From positions 1-64,000 of the forward strand of contig CAMOGW010000001.1 of NCBI GenBank assembly GCA_946614435.1: a stretch of DNA of 64,000 nucleotides, read 5' to 3'. How positions within the stretch are numbered: the stretch's first letter is position 1; every line of letters starts with the position of its first letter. This stretch comes from an uncultured Prevotella sp. (lineage in GTDB: Bacteria > Bacteroidota > Bacteroidia > Bacteroidales > Bacteroidaceae). The translations under genes were made by a program, and so were the position numbers. Under the pieces are notes generated by a model. It ran no database searches. It was given only the letters and a program-made list of their open reading frames with translations, and was not told the DNA's origin. Below are positions 59,808 through 64,000 of this stretch, in pieces.

Positions 59808-60143
59808 ATGAATAAGATTCAAGCCAACATTACTGGAACGAGAAACATAGAGGTGAGCGACGAACACCTGCAGACCATTGACCGCTATCAGCTTTTCCGC
59901 GACCTCATCGACTCGACAGGCTATGTCGATGATCAAGTACTGGAGAAACTGAAGCTGAACATACGCTCGCTGTTAGAGTCGGAAGCTGGCAAGGACAAGC
60001 AGCTGCTCGACCTCTGTCTCGACGTGATCTACCACCCCAACATGAAAGCATTCGGCTTGCAGCAGCTGGTCGTGCTCTACATCAACTGGAAAGAAAAGAC
60101 GAGTTGTCCCGCAGAAGAGCCTGCTGAAGACGCCAACAATTAA
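59808..60143 (+). CDS. Conserved hypothetical protein
   Basis: 111 residues, soluble, mostly helical (HLQTIDRYQLFRDLIDSTGY, EKLKLNIRSLLESEAGKDKQ), with an acidic C-terminal end. No domain recognised. It lies 30 bases after the amidase-like gene and 10 before the YgiQ gene. Confidence 0.6.
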   Translation: MNKIQANITGTRNIEVSDEHLQTIDRYQLFRDLIDSTGYVDDQVLEKLKLNIRSLLESEAGKDKQLLDLCLDVIYHPNMKAFGLQQLVVLYINWKEKTSCPAEEPAEDANN

Positions 60144-60153
60144 AAATCAAGGC

Positions 60154-62064
60154 ATGGAGTACAGACTGACCGATTTCTTGCCCACCACGAAGAAAGAGCT
60201 GGAGCTGCGAGGCTGGGACGACGTTGACGTGATCCTGTTCTCAGGCGATGCCTACGTTGATCATCCTTCCTTCGGTGCTGCCGTCATCGGGCGCACGCTC
60301 GAGGCGCAGGGATTCCGCGTAGCCATCGTGCCGCAACCCGACTGGCACGGCGACTTTCGTGACTTCAAGAAACTGGGACGGCCTCGACTGTTCTTCGGCA
60401 TCGCCCCTGGATGCATGGACTCAATGGTCAACAAATATACGGCTGCCCGACGGCTGCGCTCCGAAGATGCCTACTCGCCCGACGGTCGTCACGACATGCG
60501 GCCCGAGTATCCCACCATCGTCTATTCCAAGATTCTCAAGCAGCTCTATCCCGACGTGCCTATCGTACTGGGCGGCATCGAAGCCTCGCTGCGCCGTCTC
60601 ACCCACTACGACTACTGGAAAGACGAGCTGCGCCCCTGCATCCTCTGCGACAGCGGAGCCGACCTCATTATCTACGGCATGGGCGAGAAGCCCATCGTGG
60701 AACTGGCACAGCGACTCAGTCAGGGTGAGCACATCGCCAACCTGCGCGACATCAAACAGACCGTCTGGCTCACGAGCGAGGCTGACATTCCCGGCGGCAT
60801 CGGTGCCGACGACATCGTGCTGCACAGCCATGAGCAATGCTTGCGCGACAAGCGGTCTGAAGCCGAGAACTATCGCCACATCGAGGAACAGTCGAACATG
60901 ATGCACGCCAAGCGCCTGCTACAGCAGGTGGGCCGTCGGTTCGTGATGGTCAACCCTCCGTTTCCTCCACTCACGACCGAAGAGCTCGATGCCTCCTACG
61001 ACCTGCCCTACACAAGACTGCCTCACCCTAAATACAAGGGCAAGCGCATCCCAGCCTTCGACATGATTAAGTTCTCCGTCAACATCCATCGCGGATGCTT
61101 TGGCGGTTGCGCCTTCTGCACCATCTCGGCCCATCAGGGCAAGTTCATTGCCTGCCGCTCAAAGGAGAGTATTCTCAAAGAGGTGAAGCAAGTTGCTGCG
61201 ATGCCCGACTTCAAAGGCTATCTGAGCGACCTCGGCGGGCCTTCAGCCAACATGTACGGCATGCACGGACACAACCTGAAAGCCTGTGAGAAATGTCGCC
61301 GTCCCAGTTGCATTCATCCGCAGGTGTGTCCCAATCTCGACACCAACCACGCCAAGCTGTTGGAGGTCTATCACGCGGTCGATGCCCTTCCGCAGATTAA
61401 GAAGAGCTTCATCGGCAGTGGCGTTCGCTACGACCTGTTGCTCCATCGCAGCAAGGACGAAGCCTGCAACCGTGCAGCCGATGACTACACACGCGAGCTC
61501 ATCTGCCGCCACGTCAGCGGTCGCCTGAAAGTTGCACCCGAACACACCAGCGACCGCGTGCTCATGCTCATGCGTAAGCCCACGTTCCAACTGTTCAAGG
61601 ACTTTAAGCGCATCTTCGACCGCATCAATCGTGAGGAGGGACTGAACCAGCAAATCATACCTTACTTCATCAGTTCGCATCCCGGCTGCCGGGAGGAAGA
61701 CATGGCTGAATTGGCCGTCATCACCAAACAGCTTGATTTCCAACTGGAGCAAGTTCAGGACTTCACCCCCACCCCTATGACCATCGCTACCGAAATGTGG
61801 TACACAGGTTACGACCCCTACACACTCGAACCTGTCTTCTCAGCCAAGACACCGCAAGAGAAACAGGCCCAGCGACAGTTCTTCTTCTGGTACAAGCCCG
61901 AAGAGCGCCGAGGCATTGAGCAGTCGCTCCGACGCATAGGCCGCCCTGATCTCATCCGACTACTCTGCCCAACACCACCATACCACAATGAACATCATCG
62001 AACAGATCATCGTTCCGAAGAATCCCGACAAGAAAAGCGAGGACGGAATCGTCGTCACAAATAA
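60154..62064 (+). CDS. YgiQ-family radical SAM protein
   Basis: 636 residues. The N-terminal UPF0313 part contains DVILFSGDAYVDHPSFGAAV and VLGGIEASLRRLTHYDYW. The radical SAM cluster site is GCFGGCAFCTISAHQGKF (about 318-335), and SDLGGPSANMYGM follows, as in YgiQ. Physiological reaction unknown. The last 25 residues overlap the next gene by 77 bases and are basic and low-complexity. Confidence 0.9.
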   Translation: MEYRLTDFLPTTKKELELRGWDDVDVILFSGDAYVDHPSFGAAVIGRTLEAQGFRVAIVPQPDWHGDFRDFKKLGRPRLFFGIAPGCMDSMVNKYTAARRLRSEDAYSPDGRHDMRPEYPTIVYSKILKQLYPDVPIVLGGIEASLRRLTHYDYWKDELRPCILCDSGADLIIYGMGEKPIVELAQRLSQGEHIANLRDIKQTVWLTSEADIPGGIGADDIVLHSHEQCLRDKRSEAENYRHIEEQSNMMHAKRLLQQVGRRFVMVNPPFPPLTTEELDASYDLPYTRLPHPKYKGKRIPAFDMIKFSVNIHRGCFGGCAFCTISAHQGKFIACRSKESILKEVKQVAAMPDFKGYLSDLGGPSANMYGMHGHNLKACEKCRRPSCIHPQVCPNLDTNHAKLLEVYHAVDALPQIKKSFIGSGVRYDLLLHRSKDEACNRAADDYTRELICRHVSGRLKVAPEHTSDRVLMLMRKPTFQLFKDFKRIFDRINREEGLNQQIIPYFISSHPGCREEDMAELAVITKQLDFQLEQVQDFTPTPMTIATEMWYTGYDPYTLEPVFSAKTPQEKQAQRQFFFWYKPEERRGIEQSLRRIGRPDLIRLLCPTPPYHNEHHRTDHRSEESRQEKRGRNRRHK

Positions 62065-62809
62065 TTTCATAGCTGTCATCGACGGCTCCACCTCGAAGAC
62101 CACACGCCGCTACAGCCTCTTCCGCTCCAACGGTCGCTATGCGATGCAGCTCATCGGAAAGTATCTTCGCAAGGCACCCAAGGACATATCCTGTCACCAG
62201 TTCTGCACAGGAGCCTCACGCGCCATTGCCCGACAATACAAGCAATCCGACATTCCGCGACTCATCGAACACCCCGAAGAACGCCTCACCGCCTCGTGCA
62301 TCGTCTATAGCCGACTGCGCCGTGAAATCTGGATGGTGGGCGACTGCCAGTGCATGCTGGCTCCGCTTTCATCTGCCACTCCCACCTATTCTTATTATGA
62401 CAACCCCAAGCCCTACGAGCAGGAATTGGCCGAGCAGAGAGCCGCCATCATCAGGAGCAGCAGTCAGCCACACGACAGTTTCCTCACCGACGACACAGCC
62501 CGAGCAGCCATCATTCCTCGCATGATCGAGACCATGCAGGAGCAGAACAAGAGCTATGCCGTAGTCGATGGTTTCGTCATACCAGAGCAGAAGGTGCGCA
62601 TCCTAACGCTCGACTTCCAACCGTGGGAAATCATCCTTGCCTCCGACGGCTACCCTTTCCTCGAACCTACGCTTGAAGCCTCAGAGCAGCGACTGGCTCA
62701 CCAACGGGAGACCGATCCGCTGAACATAGGTGAGTTCAAAGCCACTAAAGCCTTCGTTAAAGGAAACAATTCGTTCGATGACAGGGCCTACATCAGATTT
62801 AGAGTCTGA
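61988..62809 (+). CDS. PP2C-like (PPM) protein
   Basis: 273 residues. PPM-type metal-binding motifs are recognisable although divergent: EDGIVVTNNFIAVIDGSTSK at the start, IWMVGDCQCML in the middle, IILASDGYPFL and a final SFDDRAYI in place of the D-N pair. It could be a serine/threonine phosphatase; the Ser/Thr kinase at 18.2-19.4 kb is a possible but distant counterpart. Its start lies 77 bases inside ygiQ. Confidence 0.65.
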   Translation: MNIIEQIIVPKNPDKKSEDGIVVTNNFIAVIDGSTSKTTRRYSLFRSNGRYAMQLIGKYLRKAPKDISCHQFCTGASRAIARQYKQSDIPRLIEHPEERLTASCIVYSRLRREIWMVGDCQCMLAPLSSATPTYSYYDNPKPYEQELAEQRAAIIRSSSQPHDSFLTDDTARAAIIPRMIETMQEQNKSYAVVDGFVIPEQKVRILTLDFQPWEIILASDGYPFLEPTLEASEQRLAHQRETDPLNIGEFKATKAFVKGNNSFDDRAYIRFRV

Positions 62810-62814
62810 AAAAT

Positions 62815-62845
62815 TTGGCAGATAGCAAAAAAATGCCTACCTTTG
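62815..62845 (+). promoter_or_regulatory. Promoter of tRNA-Arg
   Basis: TTG (62815-62817), 20 bases, TACCTTTG (62838-62845), 62 bases before the mature tRNA. Confidence 0.8.
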
Positions 62846-62906
62846 CACCGCTATTTTCAGAAGCGCCCCATTTCTTTGAGGCAATATATGTTCTGAAAAC
62901 GAGTGG

Positions 62907-62980
62907 GGTCTGGTAGCTCAGCTGGATAGAGCAACTGCCTTCTAAGCAGTAGGTCTTGGGTTCGAGTCCCAACCAGATCA
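62907..62980 (+). tRNA. tRNA-Arg (anticodon TCT)
   Basis: A full cloverleaf folds: acceptor GGTCTGG with CCAGATC, D arm GCTC/GAGC, anticodon stem ACTGC/GCAGT with loop CTTCTAA (anticodon TCT, reads AGA), and T arm with GTTCGAGTC. The discriminator is A. The 3' CCA is not encoded. Confidence 0.95.
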
Positions 62981-63113
62981 CCTTGAAGAATCCGCGAGAG
63001 GCTGGCCAACAGTTCGATCGCGGATTTTTCATTTTCTACATCCCACGACTTGGAAAAAGATACGCAAAGTATCGCATAAAAACTCGTTTTTCAAAAAAAA
63101 GGAGAAAAAAGTT

Positions 63114-63143
63114 TTGCAGAATGAAAAAAAATATCTACCTTTG
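63114..63143 (+). promoter_or_regulatory. Promoter of the tRNA-Lys pair
   Basis: TTG (63114-63116), 19 bases, TACCTTTG (63136-63143), immediately before the first tRNA-Lys. Confidence 0.8.
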
Positions 63144-63164
63144 CACCCGCAATTCAAAAAGGAT

Positions 63165-63237
63165 GCACCCGTAGCTCAGTTGGTAGAGCACCTGACTCTT
63201 AATCAGGGTGTCCAGGGTTCGAGCCCCTGCGGGTGTA
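63165..63237 (+). tRNA. tRNA-Lys (anticodon CTT), copy 1
   Basis: Cloverleaf with acceptor GCACCCG/CGGGTGT, anticodon stem CCTGA/TCAGG around CTCTTAA (anticodon CTT), T loop TTCGAGC, discriminator A. It is identical to copy 2, which follows after 23 bases. Confidence 0.95.
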
Positions 63238-63260
63238 CTTTTGAAAAGCAAAAACGGGAT

Positions 63261-63333
63261 GCACCCGTAGCTCAGTTGGTAGAGCACCTGACTCTTAATC
63301 AGGGTGTCCAGGGTTCGAGCCCCTGCGGGTGTA
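63261..63333 (+). tRNA. tRNA-Lys (anticodon CTT), copy 2
   Basis: Identical 73-base gene to copy 1; six bases of the preceding leader (GGGATG / GGATG side) are shared as well. It is followed by a terminator and then the integrase region, so its 3' end is a candidate attachment site. Confidence 0.95.
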
Positions 63334-63345
63334 CTAAGTATCGGA

Positions 63346-63377
63346 AAGTTGGCAGGACATAAATCCTGCCACTTTTC
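63346..63377 (+). terminator. Terminator after the tRNA-Lys genes
   Basis: 8-bp stem TGGCAGGA/TCCTGCCA (63350-63357 with 63364-63371) extended by AAG/CTT with a one-base bulge, then CTTTTC. Confidence 0.75.
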
Positions 63378-63514
63378 ATTGAAAGTCAGGCACTTAGTCG
63401 CCTAACTCTTTGATTTCAAGTTAGTTCAATATCAAAATTTATTGTTGAACAACGCAGTTCGATTGGAATTTGTTGGAATGATATGGAACGGCTTGGATGG
63501 TCTTGGAAAGCGTA

Positions 63515-63559
63515 ATTCTGTTACCAATTCTGTTACCACTTCCCCAAAACCTGTTACCA
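63515..63559. repeat. CTGTTACCA direct repeats upstream of the integrase
   Basis: ATTCTGTTACCA occurs twice in perfect tandem (63515-63526, 63527-63538) and CTGTTACCA a third time at 63551-63559, two helical turns after the second. The rest of the 312-base gap 63334-63645 holds a short open frame with no support. These could be arm-type sites for the adjacent recombinase. Confidence 0.6.
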
Positions 63560-63645
63560 AATCTCCGTTTAGAACGTGGGAAATGGATGGTTTGTCGCTC
63601 TTTCCTTTCAGAAATGAAATCTGACTGCCTTAAAAAAAACTAAAA

Positions 63646-64000
63646 ATGAAAGAAAGAGTGAAAGTGGTCTATGACCGCAAGGGAACAGTCAAGAAGACTG
63701 GAGTTGGAAAAGTTGAGCTTCAGATCTATCTCACATGGACTCAGCGCAAGTGGGTAACTGTTGGAAATGCTACCCCCGATGATTGGGAAGTATTGGCCCA
63801 GAGTGTTAATGTCCGTACCAAAATTAAGTATTACGAGAGCATTATCCGGGCTATGGAAACTCTCAATGAGGATATGACCATTGAGAATTTCAATAACCAC
63901 ACTATGGAAGATGTCGTAACTGCCAATACTGACAAATCTAACTTTTACAACGGCAACGACCTCCGTCAGAGCTTCGTTGCGTTCTGTCGTGAACACTTGG
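63646..64000 (+). CDS. Tyrosine-type site-specific recombinase, N-terminal part
   Basis: The open frame runs from ATG 63646 through the right edge (118 codons). It starts MKERVKVVYDRKGTVKKTG and reads IYLTWTQRKWVTVGNATPDD then WEVLAQSVNVRTKIKYYESI, the arm-binding domain typical of Bacteroidetes integrases, followed by the start of a SAM-like core-binding domain (NFYNGNDLRQSFVAFCREHL). The catalytic R-H-R-Y domain is beyond the window. It is probably the integrase of a mobile element entering at or near the tRNA-Lys genes. Confidence 0.75.
   Translation, partial: MKERVKVVYDRKGTVKKTGVGKVELQIYLTWTQRKWVTVGNATPDDWEVLAQSVNVRTKIKYYESIIRAMETLNEDMTIENFNNHTMEDVVTANTDKSNFYNGNDLRQSFVAFCREHL

Noticed and set aside
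63442..63624. 60-codon open frame before the integrase
   Set aside because: It contains the CTGTTACCA repeats and has no conserved features; more likely a regulatory region.

Overview
The window is chromosomal DNA from a Bacteroidales bacterium, most likely Prevotella or a close relative (Segatella, Xylanibacter). Three things point there: repeated promoters of the Bacteroidetes type (TTG, 19-20 bases, TAnnTTTG) in front of most transcription units; family markers such as type III glutamine synthetase, PPi-dependent phosphofructokinase, fused nuoCD and DUF4890/DUF4230/DUF4956 proteins; and Bacteroidales-style gene order (rplM-rpsI-rpsB-tsf, hisG-hisD-hisC). No rRNA, CRISPR array or intact insertion sequence was seen.

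Layout. 1-6.0 kb: minus-strand nuo operon (A, B, CD, H, I, J, K, start of L) without nuoE/F/G. 6.2-10.2 kb: small envelope proteins, two DUF4230 proteins, and a minus-strand unit with a degenerate ABC ATPase, a FetB-like permease and trmO. 10.3-16.4 kb: a visibly AT-rich accessory island with a truncated and a complete PD-(D/E)XK nuclease, small unknown genes, a small membrane peptide present as an intact and a frameshifted copy, and a compact RiPP-type locus (36-residue Cys-tailed precursor plus radical SAM/SPASM maturase). It ends in a promoter-driven, hairpin-rich stretch that may be a structured RNA. 16.4-20.2 kb: AAA ATPase, small conserved protein, membrane Ser/Thr kinase, GNAT acetyltransferase and a small overlapping partner. 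21-25.9 kb: agmatine to putrescine (aguA, aguB), glutamine synthetase III, FAH-family hydrolase. 26.1-27.5 kb: a STAS protein coupled to a RelA/SpoT-type enzyme.

27.7-33 kb: tsf, rpsB, rpsI, rplM and serA-serC. 33-38.4 kb: MutT, lipoprotein, HU-like protein, DbpA-like helicase, peptidoglycan glycosyltransferase, OmpA-like lipoprotein. 38.5-46.5 kb: proS, fabD, cytoplasmic GH13 enzyme, TGS-uridine kinase fusion, TrmH-type methyltransferase, MltF-like lytic transglycosylase. 46.5-49.8 kb: hisG, hisD, hisC. 49.9-53.4 kb: VTC-domain, DUF4956, DUF2490 and carbohydrate-binding lipoprotein genes, probably one envelope/polyphosphate-related unit. 53.4-62.8 kb: GH25 lysozyme, pfp, acyltransferase, a large amidase-like exported protein, YgiQ radical SAM protein and a PP2C-like protein. 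The right end has tRNA-Arg, two identical tRNA-Lys genes and the start of a tyrosine-recombinase gene, so a mobile element probably begins at the right border.

The most notable items are the minimal RiPP locus at 13.3-14.9 kb, the candidate structured RNA at 15.9-16.1 kb, a 95-bp two-hairpin repeat found twice, and the fact that many intergenic gaps hold their own unrelated short tandem repeat (units of 9 to 50 bp). All calls come from reading the sequence; no database search was run.
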